Positions 35,916-45,993 of a stretch of 64,000 nucleotides of DNA are shown here, piece after piece (position 1 is the stretch's first letter; the number at the start of each line of letters is the position of its first letter). The notes under the pieces were generated by a model, which was not told the DNA's origin, did no database searches, and saw only the letters and a program-made list of their open reading frames with translations. The DNA is taken from contig ABHC01000012.1 of the NCBI GenBank assembly GCA_000171835.1, positions 1 to 64,000 on the forward strand. The letters are read 5' to 3'. Made by a program: the position numbers and the translations under genes. This DNA is from an alpha proteobacterium BAL199 (lineage in GTDB: Bacteria; Pseudomonadota; Alphaproteobacteria; Thalassobaculales; Thalassobaculaceae).

Positions 35916-37211
35916 ATGGCCGAATATGCCGACAGCTATTACGCCCGAACCCGCGTCGACGACGGCCGCCGGCCCGCGCTCGACGGATCGGTAAGCACCG
36001 AAATCGCGGTGATCGGCGGCGGCATGGCCGGCCTGTCGACCGCACTCGGCCTGGCGGAGCGCGGACACAAGGTCGTCGTCCTGGAAGCCCACCGGATCGG
36101 CTGGGGCGCGTCCGGCCGCAACGGCGGCTTCGTTTCCGCCGGTTTCGCGCTCGGACCATCGGAGTTGGTGCGCAAAGTCGGTACTCCACGCGCTCGGGAG
36201 CTGTACCGGCTGACCCAGGATGCGGTCGCATTGGTCCGACGGCGTGCCGAGGCCATGGAGGGCGTCCAGCCGATCGTCGACGGTATCGCCGGTTGCTCCT
36301 GGTTCGACGACCGCGACGCGGTCGAGCGGCGTGCCGCCTGGATGAACGAGACATTCGGGGAGCGTCGTGAAGTCTGGCCGCGCGAGAAGGTTCGCTCGAT
36401 CTGGCGCAGTCCGCGCTACTACGACGCGATCTTCAACCACGACGCGTTCTCGTTCCACTCGCTGAACTTTACGCGCGGAAACGCCACCGCGATCGAAGCG
36501 CTGGGCGGCACGATCTTCGAAGACACTCCGGTCCGTCATATCGATCTGGCGTCCGAACCAAAGCGCATCCAGACCGATCGCGGGACGGTGACTGCCGATC
36601 AGGTCGTGATCTGCTGTTCCGGTTACATTGAAGGTCTGGTCGGCCCGCTATCGCGCGCCATCCTGCCGATCGGCACCTACGTCGTGCTGACCGAACCGGT
36701 CGGCGAGCGCCTCAAGGAGATCATTGGCGCACCGAACGGCGTGTCCGACGACCGGTTCGCCAATGACTACTACCGCCCATTGCCGGACACCCGGCTGTTG
36801 TGGGGCGGGCGGATCAGCCGGTGGACCGACCCGCAGCGCCTGTCCGATACCATGATGGGCGATCTGAAGCGGGTGTACCCGCAACTTGCCGACCTGAAGG
36901 CCGAGGTCGCCTGGCCCGGCACCATGGGCTACGCCGTGCACAAAATGCCCCAGATTGGCTGCCTGCGCCCCGGGGTCTGGTACAGCCAGGCCTATGGCGG
37001 TCACGGCATGGGCACCACCACGATGGGCGGCGAACTGGTGGCCACGGCGATTTCCGAAGGCGACGAACGTTGGCGCCTGTTCAAGCCGTTCGGCCTGATC
37101 CCGGCCGGTGGCCCGCTGGGCACATGGTACGCCCAGGCGGTTTACTGGAGCTACCAAGCCCAGGACGCATGGAACCTGTGGCGGCAGCGCGTCAGGCACG
37201 GGGCAGTGTGA
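35916..37211 (+). CDS. FAD-dependent oxidoreductase (DAO family, PuuB/GlpO-like)
   Basis: A 431-residue D-amino-acid-oxidase-fold flavoenzyme. The dinucleotide motif is IAVIGGGMAGLSTALGLAERG (GGGMAG 34-39), followed by HRIGWGASGRNGGFVSAGF, the GRNGG signature seen in gamma-glutamylputrescine oxidase and similar amine oxidases. The C-terminal FAD segment is YSQAYGGHGMGTTTMGGELVA. It probably oxidises a secondary amine or amino acid with peroxide release. It begins 13 bases after the monooxygenase gene with an AGGAAG site, and its stop overlaps the next gene. Confidence 0.85.
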   Translation: MAEYADSYYARTRVDDGRRPALDGSVSTEIAVIGGGMAGLSTALGLAERGHKVVVLEAHRIGWGASGRNGGFVSAGFALGPSELVRKVGTPRARELYRLTQDAVALVRRRAEAMEGVQPIVDGIAGCSWFDDRDAVERRAAWMNETFGERREVWPREKVRSIWRSPRYYDAIFNHDAFSFHSLNFTRGNATAIEALGGTIFEDTPVRHIDLASEPKRIQTDRGTVTADQVVICCSGYIEGLVGPLSRAILPIGTYVVLTEPVGERLKEIIGAPNGVSDDRFANDYYRPLPDTRLLWGGRISRWTDPQRLSDTMMGDLKRVYPQLADLKAEVAWPGTMGYAVHKMPQIGCLRPGVWYSQAYGGHGMGTTTMGGELVATAISEGDERWRLFKPFGLIPAGGPLGTWYAQAVYWSYQAQDAWNLWRQRVRHGAV

Positions 37212-39211
37212 AGACCGTCGATACATTCCCGCGGCAGGTGGTCGAGCACGACCCGATCTGGATCTCGATGCCTGACGGCGCACGTCTAGCGGCGCGGATC
37301 TGGCTGCCCGCCGACGCCGAAGCCGATCCGGTTCCTGCGATCCTGGAGCCGATCCCCTATCGCCGGCGCGACGGCACCGCCGAGCGCGACGCCCTCTCCC
37401 ACCCGTGGATGGCCGGGCAGGGTTACGCGATCATCCGGGTCGATCTGCGGGGCAGCGGCGACAGCGATGGCGTGCTGGAGGATGAGTATCTCGCGCAGGA
37501 GCAGGCTGACGGGCTCGCTGTTCTGGCCTGGGCCGCCGCACAGCCCTGGTGCACAGGCCGGACCGGAGTCTATGGGATTTCCTGGGGCGGGTTCGCTGCC
37601 TTGCAGATCGCGGCGCTGCGCCCGCCGGGTCTTGGGGCCATCGTGGCGGTCGGCGCCACCCATGACCGGTTCGCCGAGGACATCCATTTCAAGGGCGGAT
37701 GCCTGCTGACCGAAAACCCGAGTTGGGCGTCCTACATGTTCGCCTATCAAAGCCGCCCCCCGGATCCGAACGTCGTTGGCGATCGCTGGCGCGACATCTG
37801 GATGAGTCGCCTGGCGCGCCAACCGCTGACCACCCGCTGGATCGAGGGGCAGACGCGCGACGCCTATTGGCGGCACGGTTCGATCTGCGAGGATTGGGGG
37901 GCGGTGCAGGTACCGATCCTGTCGGTCAGCGGCTGGGTCGACGGCTACGTCAATCCGGTGTTCGAGTTGCTGGAGAACGCGCAGGCGCCGGTCAAGGCCC
38001 TGCTCGGCCCCTGGGGGCACCGCTACCCTCACCTCGCCCGCCCGCATCCGGCGGTGGGATTCCTGCAAGAGGTCCGGCGCTGGTGGGACCGCTGGCTCAA
38101 GGACCTGCCGACCGGCGTCGAGGATGATCCGGCCCTACGCACCTTTATCCAAGCCCCCTACATCCCGACCTCGTCGGCACTCGCCCGGGCGGGCAGTTGG
38201 CTAGCGGTTCCCACTTGGCCGACGGTCGGGTCGCTGACCCGGGTGCTGTATTTGACGGGCGCCCAGTTGTCCGCTGAGCCTGGATCAACCGGTGAGACCT
38301 TGATCCTCGCCGATCCGGCGAGAACCGCGTTCGGCGCCGGTCGCTGGCTGGCGTTCGGCGACGGCCCTGAACTGGCGGTCGACCAACGGGACGACGACAC
38401 CGGCTGCGCGGTGTTCGACACCCGGACGCTGTACGAACCGATGTTGCTCCTCGGCCGGCCGGAGTTGCGTCTGGCAGTGGCATCTGATCGGCCGCTGGCC
38501 CAGATCATCGCCCGTTTGTGCGCGGTCGCGGCGGACGGAGCGGTTCGCCGTCTGTCCTGGGGCGTGCTGAATCTCACTCACTGCAACGGTTCGGAAAGGC
38601 CGAGACTGCTACAGCCTAGCAGGCTGTACGACGTCACGATCCGTTTGGACGGACTGGGTGACACTGTGGCCGCAGGCGAGCGGCTTCGTTTGGTTCTGTC
38701 GTCTTCCTATTGGCCAATGATCTGGCCGTCACCGACTCCGACCCGTCTGACCATCCGGCTCGACCAATGCCGGCTGGCCTTGCCAACCGCGCCAAACGGC
38801 GCCGAATGCTCGTTCGAGCCTCCCGAGGCCTCTCCGCCGATGGCCGCCACTGTGCTGTCCGCCGGGTCATCGACCCGAGTCGCAGAAGTCACCGATGAGG
38901 GTGAAGAGCGCGTACAGGTGAGCGACGATCGAGGCCGAGTGCGGTTCGAGGCTATCCGCGAGGTGAAACACGAGGTCAGCCGGGAAACTTGGCGCCTGCG
39001 GCCCGGCGATCCTTGCTCCGCGATCTATGAATCGGAATGGCGGATCGCAATGAGTTGGGATGACGGGCCGACGGTCGAGACTGTTACCCGCCAGACGGTG
39101 ACCGCTGACGCGCGGTGTTTCCGGGTCAAGTCTTGCCTGGAGGCGCAGGAGCACGGTACATCCGTCGCCTCCTACGAATGGGACGACGAGGTCAACCGTG
39201 AGTTCATCTGA
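37208..39211 (+). CDS. CocE/NonD-family alpha/beta hydrolase (X-Pro dipeptidyl peptidase-like)
   Basis: A 667-residue serine hydrolase. N-terminal alpha/beta domain: YAIIRVDLRGSGDSDG, nucleophile elbow YGISWGGFAALQIAAL, acid region SGWVDGYVNP, and GPWGHRYPH holding the histidine; a C-terminal jelly-roll domain (about 400-667) completes the family pattern shared with cocaine esterase and glutaryl acylases. The GTG at 37208 overlaps the oxidase stop by 4 bases (GTGA). It likely cleaves an ester or amide; the substrate is unknown. Its 3' end overlaps gnd by 14 bases. Confidence 0.88.
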   Translation: MKTVDTFPRQVVEHDPIWISMPDGARLAARIWLPADAEADPVPAILEPIPYRRRDGTAERDALSHPWMAGQGYAIIRVDLRGSGDSDGVLEDEYLAQEQADGLAVLAWAAAQPWCTGRTGVYGISWGGFAALQIAALRPPGLGAIVAVGATHDRFAEDIHFKGGCLLTENPSWASYMFAYQSRPPDPNVVGDRWRDIWMSRLARQPLTTRWIEGQTRDAYWRHGSICEDWGAVQVPILSVSGWVDGYVNPVFELLENAQAPVKALLGPWGHRYPHLARPHPAVGFLQEVRRWWDRWLKDLPTGVEDDPALRTFIQAPYIPTSSALARAGSWLAVPTWPTVGSLTRVLYLTGAQLSAEPGSTGETLILADPARTAFGAGRWLAFGDGPELAVDQRDDDTGCAVFDTRTLYEPMLLLGRPELRLAVASDRPLAQIIARLCAVAADGAVRRLSWGVLNLTHCNGSERPRLLQPSRLYDVTIRLDGLGDTVAAGERLRLVLSSSYWPMIWPSPTPTRLTIRLDQCRLALPTAPNGAECSFEPPEASPPMAATVLSAGSSTRVAEVTDEGEERVQVSDDRGRVRFEAIREVKHEVSRETWRLRPGDPCSAIYESEWRIAMSWDDGPTVETVTRQTVTADARCFRVKSCLEAQEHGTSVASYEWDDEVNREFI

Positions 39212-40598
39212 ACGGCCCATCGGTGCGCTGGGACTGATCGGCCTCGGCACCATGGGGCGCAATCTCGCGCTGAACTTGGCGGATCACGGTACGCCGTTGG
39301 TGGTGTGGGAGCGTGATGCCGATTTGGCTGCTCTCGCCCGTGAGGCATTGCCCGAAACTACGACCTGGACCGACGGTCCGGTTGAGTTGGCTGCGGCATT
39401 GCCGGCACCTCGAGCCGTCCTGCTGATGGTGACCGCAGGCCCGGCGGTCGACGCCGTGATCGCATCGCTTCGTCCGGTATTGGAGCCCGGCGATGTCATC
39501 CTCGACGGTGGCAACGCCGATGCCCGCGACACCGCCCGACGACAGGCGGCCTTGGTCGGCAGCGGTATCGATTTGATCGGCCTGGGCGTCTCCGGCGGTG
39601 AGGAAGGCGCACGGTTCGGCCCGGCGCTGATGGCTGGCGGCTCCCGCAAGGCCTGGGCCAGGGTCGCGCCGGCACTGACCGCGATCGCCGCTCGCGCGCC
39701 GGACGGCATGCCGTGCTGCGATTTGCTCGGGTCCGGGGCTGCTGGGCATTTCGTGAAGACAGTGCACAACGGCATCGAGTACGCCGTGATGCAGGCGCTG
39801 GCGGAGAGCTACGACCTGATGCGCCACGGCCTCGGCCTGTCACCCGCTGCCATCGGTGACGTGTTTGAGCGCTGGAACACCGGTCCGCTGCAGAGCTACC
39901 TGGTGGAGATCGCCGCCGACGTGGTCCGGACCCGCGATTCCGACGGGACACCGCTGCTCGACAAGGTGGTTGATCGGGCCGGCCAGAAGGGAACCGGGCG
40001 CTGGGCCTCGTTCGCCGCTCTCGACTACGGCACCCCGGCCGCCACCATCGCCGAGGCGGTGTTCGCCCGCGCAGTGTCGGCACGCGCCGGGGATCGCCGT
40101 GCCCTCGCCACGGGTTCTCCGGGTCCCATCAGCCTCAATTTCGACGAGATCGAACGCGCGCTGCGGGCCAGCACGCTGGCCGCCTTCGTCCAGGGATTCG
40201 ACCTGATCGCCGCCGCCGACTCAGCCGAGGGCTGGGGCGTCGACCGGGTTGCTGTCGCCAGGGTCTGGCGTGCCGGATGCATCCTGCGAGCCTCCCTGCT
40301 CGACCGCCTCGCCGACGCAGCGCGACAGGCCCCCGATGGCGCGATGCTCCTCCACGCGGCCGGGTTGATGTCGGAGATGCAGGACGCGCTTCCCGGACTC
40401 CGACGCACCGTGTCGGCGGCCGCCCTCGCCGGTTATGCGGCACCGGCGATGATGTCGGCCCTGTCCTGGGTCGACGGCATGACCCGCGCCCGCGTCCCGG
40501 CCGACTTCCTACAGGGCCTGCGCGACCGGTTCGGCGCCCACCGCTTCGAGCGCACCGACCGCCCGGGCAGCTTCCACGCCGACTGGAGCGGCTCGTGA
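39198..40598 (+). CDS. gnd: 6-phosphogluconate dehydrogenase (decarboxylating)
   Basis: A 466-residue NADP-dependent enzyme converting 6-phosphogluconate to ribulose 5-phosphate, the oxidative pentose phosphate pathway. Rossmann motif LIGLGTMGRNLALNLADHG; VSGGEEGARFGPALMAGG; catalytic Lys and HN-EY in GHFVKTVHNGIEYAVMQALAESYD; RAGQKGTGRWASFAALDYGTP is the substrate-binding loop, DGMTRARVPADFLQGLRDRFGAH the C-terminal tail. It starts with GTG at 39198, inside the hydrolase gene, and its stop overlaps gntK by 4 bases. Confidence 0.95.
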   Translation: MSSSERPIGALGLIGLGTMGRNLALNLADHGTPLVVWERDADLAALAREALPETTTWTDGPVELAAALPAPRAVLLMVTAGPAVDAVIASLRPVLEPGDVILDGGNADARDTARRQAALVGSGIDLIGLGVSGGEEGARFGPALMAGGSRKAWARVAPALTAIAARAPDGMPCCDLLGSGAAGHFVKTVHNGIEYAVMQALAESYDLMRHGLGLSPAAIGDVFERWNTGPLQSYLVEIAADVVRTRDSDGTPLLDKVVDRAGQKGTGRWASFAALDYGTPAATIAEAVFARAVSARAGDRRALATGSPGPISLNFDEIERALRASTLAAFVQGFDLIAAADSAEGWGVDRVAVARVWRAGCILRASLLDRLADAARQAPDGAMLLHAAGLMSEMQDALPGLRRTVSAAALAGYAAPAMMSALSWVDGMTRARVPADFLQGLRDRFGAHRFERTDRPGSFHADWSGS

Positions 40599-41101
40599 GC
40601 ATCATCGTCATGATGGGCGTGTCAGGCATCGGCAAGACCACGATCGGCCGCCGGTTGGCCGAAGCCCTTGGTTATGGCTACGCCGAAGGCGACAGCTATC
40701 ATCCGGTCGCCAATGTCGAGAAGATGCGCTCCGGTACACCGCTGGAAGATGCCGACCGCTGGCCCTGGCTGGCCGCCATGGCGGCGGATATCGACCGTTG
40801 GCTGGACGACGGCACCGGCATGGTGCTGGCCTGCTCGGCCTTGAAACGCGCCTACCGCGACATCCTGATCGGCGAGCGTAGCGACGTCCATCTGGTGCAA
40901 TTGACCGGCGAAGAATCATTGATCCGCAGCAGGATCGAGTCCCGCCGCGACCACTACATGCCGCCTGCCCTGCTGCTCAGCCAGTTGGCGACCCTGGAGC
41001 CGCCGACAGAAGACGAGCGGTCGATCGTCGTCGACGTTCGCTCTGAACCTGACGTCTGCGTCTCCGCCATCTGCCGATCCCTGAACGGCACCCAGCGTTA
41101 G
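40595..41101 (+). CDS. gntK: Gluconokinase
   Basis: A 168-residue P-loop kinase phosphorylating gluconate to 6-phosphogluconate. Walker A MMGVSGIGKTTIGRRLA (GVSGIGKTT 8-16), AEGDSYHPVANVEKMRSGTPLEDADRWPWL and VLACSALKRAYRDIL are hallmarks of GntK. The GTG at 40595 overlaps the gnd stop (GTGA). With gnd next door, the operon can feed gluconate into the pentose phosphate pathway. It converges on nnr one base away. Confidence 0.95.
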   Translation: MSIIVMMGVSGIGKTTIGRRLAEALGYGYAEGDSYHPVANVEKMRSGTPLEDADRWPWLAAMAADIDRWLDDGTGMVLACSALKRAYRDILIGERSDVHLVQLTGEESLIRSRIESRRDHYMPPALLLSQLATLEPPTEDERSIVVDVRSEPDVCVSAICRSLNGTQR

Positions 41102-41102
41102 C

Positions 41103-42590
41103 TCACACTGCTTCCAGGATCGGTCCGATGTGCCTGATCAGATCCTCGGCCAGCACGCTCGGTCCAGCCGCTGTGCCAGCCTCACCGTGAATCCAGGCTC
41201 CGGCGGTGGCGGCCTCGAACGCTGGGACGCCGCGCGCCAGCAAGCCCCCGATGAAACCGGCAAGGACGTCGCCTGATCCAGCGGTTGCCAGGGTCGGTGG
41301 CGCGTTGTCACAGATGGCCGCCCGGCCATCGGGTGATGCCACCACTGTGTCGGCACCCTTCAGCAGAACAACGGCGCCCAGCCGTGCCGCCGCCGCGCGC
41401 GCAGCCTCCAGCTTGCCGATTGCCGCGGGGTCGATATCCGGAAACAGCCGCCGGAACTCGCCCTCATGCGGTGTCAGGACCGTCGGCGCGGTGATCAGCT
41501 TCGCGAGATCATCCGCCGCTCCGGCAAACGCACTGATGCCGTCGGCATCCAGAATCACTGGCCGGTCAGTCGTCAAGGCGGCGGTTACCAACCTCCGGGC
41601 GTCAGCGTCACTTCCAAGTCCTGGACCGATGACGGTCGCCGAGAACCGGGTGTCGCTCAAGAGAGCCGCAAGCCCGTCTGCACCGGCGATCTCCCGCACG
41701 ATCGCGCCCGGCGCGTCACTGGCGTACAATGACAAGCCGCCCGGCGGAACCGCGGCGGTCGCCAATCCGACACCAGAGCGACGGGCGGAGGCTAGTGCAA
41801 GCCTCGCCGCCCCAGCCATCTGGCCACCAACCACCACCACATGCCCGCGCCGGTACTTGTGGTCGGACGTGTCGCGTTTTGCCAGTCCGTGCCGCCATAC
41901 GGCCGGTGTATTCGTCGTTGTGTTCGGCCCGATAGCCGCGAGCGCCGTATTCGGAATGCCGATGTCGACCACCCGCAAGGTCCCGCACAGCGTCCGGCCC
42001 GGCAGCAGCAAATGTCCTGGTTTGCGGCGGAAGAACGTCACCGTCAGGTCGGCCGGCGCGGCAACGCCGCGGATCCTGCCAGTGTCGCCGTCAACGCCGC
42101 TCGGGACGTCAACAGCCACCGAAACGGTTCTGCTAGCCTCAACTCGGGTCGCCAGAGCCGCAACGGTATCGGCGGCCACACCCGTCAGGTCGCGGGTCAA
42201 TCCGGCACCGAACAGCGCATCGACCACCAGGGCGGCGCCGGCCAGGGCATCCGGCGAGACGGCTTCGACCGGCCCGGACCAGAGCGTGCGCGCCCAGGCG
42301 GCATCGCCGCACAGGGCCTCCGGGTCGCCGAGGGCCGCCACCCGGACGTCCCAACCGTGGTCCAGCAGGTTGCGGGCGATCACCCAGCCGTCACCGCCGT
42401 TGTTGCCGGGGCCGGCCATGACCAACACCGGACGTGGCCGGTAGCGCCGTCGGATCATGGTGGCGACGGCGGCACCGGCGCGGGCCATCAGCGTCGTTCC
42501 CGGAATGCCGTCGTCCAGAGCATACCGATCCGCCTGCGCCATCTCGGCGCAGGTCAGTAACAGGTCGCTATGGCTCGGGAACAGGGTCAT
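41103..42590 (-). CDS. nnr: Bifunctional NAD(P)H-hydrate epimerase / ADP-dependent dehydratase
   Basis: A 495-residue fused repair enzyme restoring damaged NAD(P)HX. The N-terminal epimerase domain (about 1-220) has VMAGPGNNGGDGWVIARNL and ALFGAGLTRDL; the C-terminal dehydratase domain (about 230-495) has VTAALTTDRPVILDADGISA, VLTPHEGEFRRLF, LLKGADTVVASPDGR and TLATAGSGDVLAGFIGGLLARG. Both halves look intact. It converges with gntK one base away and is transcribed from upstream of tRNA-His. Confidence 0.96.
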   Translation of the reverse strand: MTLFPSHSDLLLTCAEMAQADRYALDDGIPGTTLMARAGAAVATMIRRRYRPRPVLVMAGPGNNGGDGWVIARNLLDHGWDVRVAALGDPEALCGDAAWARTLWSGPVEAVSPDALAGAALVVDALFGAGLTRDLTGVAADTVAALATRVEASRTVSVAVDVPSGVDGDTGRIRGVAAPADLTVTFFRRKPGHLLLPGRTLCGTLRVVDIGIPNTALAAIGPNTTTNTPAVWRHGLAKRDTSDHKYRRGHVVVVGGQMAGAARLALASARRSGVGLATAAVPPGGLSLYASDAPGAIVREIAGADGLAALLSDTRFSATVIGPGLGSDADARRLVTAALTTDRPVILDADGISAFAGAADDLAKLITAPTVLTPHEGEFRRLFPDIDPAAIGKLEAARAAAARLGAVVLLKGADTVVASPDGRAAICDNAPPTLATAGSGDVLAGFIGGLLARGVPAFEAATAGAWIHGEAGTAAGPSVLAEDLIRHIGPILEAV

Positions 42591-42662
42591 CGTCAGCCTC
42601 GTCCTTCCCGGACGACGCTAGCGGCCCTGACGTGCCCGGGAAAGGGCTTCCGTCAGGGGTAG

Positions 42663-42740
<78 letters not shown>

Positions 42741-42816
42741 ATAGTCTCCGCACGACCTCGACCGTGCGAGGCCGGTTTGCTATCCCAGCGCTCCGGCCGC
42801 GTCAACCTAATTGGGA

Positions 42817-43983
42817 TCAGGCCAGATAACTCGCCAGTCTGTCGGCCGCGCCGTCGAGCACCGCATCCTGCTTGGCGAAGCAGAACCGGATGAAATCGGT
42901 CGGTGCGGTCGCCCGATCCTGGTAGAATGCCGAAACCGGCACGGCGGCCACCCCAGCCTCGGTGACCAAACGGCGGCAGAACCCTTCGTCGTCCTCGCCC
43001 GGCTTCAGGAAACGGCTAGCGTCGACGAACAGGAAGTACGAGCCTTGGCAGACCGCCGGCGTCAGCCCGATTCCCGACAATGCGGTCGCCAAACGATCAC
43101 GCTTCACTTGCATTGTATCGCGCAGGCCATTGAAATAACCGTCACCCTGGCCCAACCCGAAAGCGACGGCGCGCTGCAGATTCGGTGCGGTCGTGAACAC
43201 CAGGAACTGATGCGCCTTGGCGATTGGCTGCATCAGGTGTTCCGGGCCGGTCAGGTAGCCGACCTTCCAGCCGGTCAGCGAGAAGGTCTTTCCGGCCGAG
43301 CCGATTCGCACGCAACGCTCACGCATGCCCGGCAGCTTCATCAGCGGGATGTGCGCTCGGCCGTCGAACGCCAGGTGCTCGTAAACCTCGTCACACACCG
43401 CGTAGGCGTCGTGACGACGCACCAGCTCGGCGATCGCCTCCAGCTCGATGCGGGTGAATACCTTGGAGGCAGGGTTCTGCGGGTTGTTCAGCACGATCAG
43501 CTTGGTACGCTCGCTGAACGCCGCCGACAGCGCGTCCAGATCGAGGTTCCAATGCGGCGGCGTCAGGCGAACCGTCTTCGGGATGCCGCCGGCACGACGG
43601 ATCATCGGCAGGTAGCAGTCGTAGAGCGGCTCGATCACCACCACCTCGTCGCCGGGCTCGATCAGCGCCAGGAAGCAGGCCGCCAGCCCCTCGGTGGCGC
43701 CGGTCGACACCATGGTCTCGGTCTTCCAGTCCACGTCGATGCCATAGAATCGCTTGTTGTGGCCGGCCACCGCCTCGCGCAGTTCCGGCACGCCCAGCAT
43801 CGGCGGGTATTGGTTCGGCGGGTCGTACAACGCCTTGGACGCGGCTTCGAGCACGGCGTCCGGACCGCGGTCGTCGGGAAAGCCCTGGCCCAGGTTGATC
43901 GCCTTGTGCTCGATCGCCAGTCGCGACATCACTTCAAAGACGGTGGTGCCGTAGCTGGACAGCAGAGAATTCGCAGGCTTCAT
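42817..43983 (-). CDS. PLP-dependent aminotransferase (class I/II, methionine/kynurenine-type)
   Basis: A 388-residue fold-type I transaminase. Substrate motif INLGQGFPDDRGPDAV near the N-terminus, LLNNPQNPASKVF-type segment (IVLNNPQNPAS), AVCDEVYEHLAFDG with the cofactor Asp and Tyr, and the Schiff-base lysine in IGSAGKTFSLTGWKVGYL. The pattern fits the YbdL/KAT-like branch acting on methionine, kynurenine or glutamine. ATG at 43983 follows GGGAGGT; an ATG 7 codons upstream is less likely. Divergent from another aminotransferase gene. Confidence 0.87.
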   Translation of the reverse strand: MKPANSLLSSYGTTVFEVMSRLAIEHKAINLGQGFPDDRGPDAVLEAASKALYDPPNQYPPMLGVPELREAVAGHNKRFYGIDVDWKTETMVSTGATEGLAACFLALIEPGDEVVVIEPLYDCYLPMIRRAGGIPKTVRLTPPHWNLDLDALSAAFSERTKLIVLNNPQNPASKVFTRIELEAIAELVRRHDAYAVCDEVYEHLAFDGRAHIPLMKLPGMRERCVRIGSAGKTFSLTGWKVGYLTGPEHLMQPIAKAHQFLVFTTAPNLQRAVAFGLGQGDGYFNGLRDTMQVKRDRLATALSGIGLTPAVCQGSYFLFVDASRFLKPGEDDEGFCRRLVTEAGVAAVPVSAFYQDRATAPTDFIRFCFAKQDAVLDGAADRLASYLA

Positions 43984-44167
43984 CGACCGACCTCCCACCC
44001 GCATCCGGGGATCGCTCGGATACCGCGCGATCGGGGTACACGCAAGCCTGCCGCGCGTTGCATATCAGGATAGGCTTTGCACGACTGAATGCGCCGCTAG
44101 AATGCCGGCCGATTCAACAACGCGCCCGATCGACGGGCGCCCGATGTCACGTGAGAGGAATCAATCC

Positions 44168-45334
44168 ATGCCCGTCCTGGCCGACCGGATGAACCACCTC
44201 GGCACCGAGACCGCGTTCGAGGTGCTGGCGCGGGCGAACACCCTGGCCGCCTCCGGCAAGAGCATCATCAACCTCGGCATCGGCCAGCCGGACTTCAAAA
44301 CCCCGGACCACATCGTCGAGGCCGGGGTGAAGGCGATGCGCGACGGCCACCACGGATACACGCCAGCGGCCGGCATTCCGCAGCTGCGCGAGGGCGTTGC
44401 CGCCGACCTGAAGAAGCGTCACGGAGTCGACGTCGACCCTGGCCTGATCATGATCATGCCCGGCGGCAAGCCAACCATGTTCTTCGCCTGCCTGATGTTC
44501 GGCCAGCCGGGCACAGAGATCCTGTACCCGAACCCCGGCTTCCCAATCTACGAAAGCTCTGTGAAGTTCTCCGGTGCCACGCCGGTCCCCTACCCGCTGA
44601 GCGAGGCCAACGGTTTCGCGTTCTCTGCCGTGGAGGTGCTGGCCAAGATAACGCCGCGCACCCGGCTGATCATCGTCAACAGCCCGGCCAACCCGACCGG
44701 TGGGACGGTTCCGAAGGAAGAGTTCGACGCCCTGGTTGCCGGCCTCGCCGCCTGGCCCGACGTCCACGTGATGTCCGACGAGATCTACGGCCAGATGCTC
44801 TATGATGGTCGGGAGCACACCACGCTGTTGTCGTACCCAGAACTGCGCGACCGGCTGATCCTGCTGGACGGCTGGTCCAAGACCTATGCGATGACCGGCT
44901 GGCGGCTCGGCTACTCGCTGTGGCCCAAGGCGATCTTCCCGCACGCCGAGAAGCTGGCGGTGAACTGCCATTCCTGCGTCAATGCGCCGACCCAGTTCGC
45001 CGGCCTTGCCGCCTTGACCGGGCCGCAGGACGCGGTTCATGCGATGGTCAAGGCGTTCGACGAACGGCGCCGGGTGATCGTCAGCGAATTGAACCAGATC
45101 CAGGGTTTCCGCTGCGTCGAGCCGGGTGGTGCGTTCTACGCCTTCCCGAACATCGAGGGCACCGGGATGGGCGCCAAGGCGCTGCAGACCAAGCTGTTGG
45201 AGGACGCCGGGGTGGCGGTGATCGCCGGCACCAGCTTCGGCGCGTTCGGCGAAGGCTACCTGCGGTTCTCCTACGCGAACTCCACCGAGAACATCCGGGA
45301 AGCCATCAAGCGGATCAAGGCCTGCCTGTCTTGA
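44168..45334 (+). CDS. PLP-dependent aminotransferase (aspartate aminotransferase-like)
   Basis: A 388-residue fold-type I transaminase. Key segments: INLGIGQPDFKTPDHIVEAG, IVNSPANPTGGTVPKEEFD, VMSDEIYGQMLYDGREH and the Schiff-base lysine in LLDGWSKTYAMTGWRLGYSL. The C-terminal RFSYANSTENIREAIKRI with the carboxylate-binding Arg is present. ATG at 44168 follows GAGAGGA; upstream in-frame ATGs at 44102 and 44144 add unconserved sequence. Lies divergent from the other aminotransferase and 201 bases ahead of glnB. Confidence 0.87.
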   Translation: MPVLADRMNHLGTETAFEVLARANTLAASGKSIINLGIGQPDFKTPDHIVEAGVKAMRDGHHGYTPAAGIPQLREGVAADLKKRHGVDVDPGLIMIMPGGKPTMFFACLMFGQPGTEILYPNPGFPIYESSVKFSGATPVPYPLSEANGFAFSAVEVLAKITPRTRLIIVNSPANPTGGTVPKEEFDALVAGLAAWPDVHVMSDEIYGQMLYDGREHTTLLSYPELRDRLILLDGWSKTYAMTGWRLGYSLWPKAIFPHAEKLAVNCHSCVNAPTQFAGLAALTGPQDAVHAMVKAFDERRRVIVSELNQIQGFRCVEPGGAFYAFPNIEGTGMGAKALQTKLLEDAGVAVIAGTSFGAFGEGYLRFSYANSTENIREAIKRIKACLS

Positions 45335-45451
45335 AGGCGAAGCGCTGCATCAATCTTGATCATGTGATTTAATATTGAGCAATACGATGTGGCTGACGCT
45401 CGGTGACGCTTCGGCGAAACTGAGGATTTCCGCGGTTGAGAAGGCCTTTGA

Positions 45452-45874
<423 letters not shown>

Positions 45875-45993
45875 ACGCGCATCGGAGCCGCCGGCTCGAT
45901 CGCACAGCGCTTCCCGGGTTTTCGGGAGAGGGAGTGAGGGGCGGGTACCGAGCGTCGGGGCCGCCCTCGAAACTAGCAGACAGGAAAGCAGCC

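Noticed and set aside
36800-37207. Extension of the CocE/NonD hydrolase upstream across the oxidase gene
   Set aside because: Overlaps the DAO gene by 400 bases; GTG at 37208 with GTGA overlap gives a normal protein.
45903-45930. Possible attenuator hairpin between glnB and glnA (TCCCG...CGGGA)
   Set aside because: Only about five base pairs and no T run; not strong enough to report as a feature.
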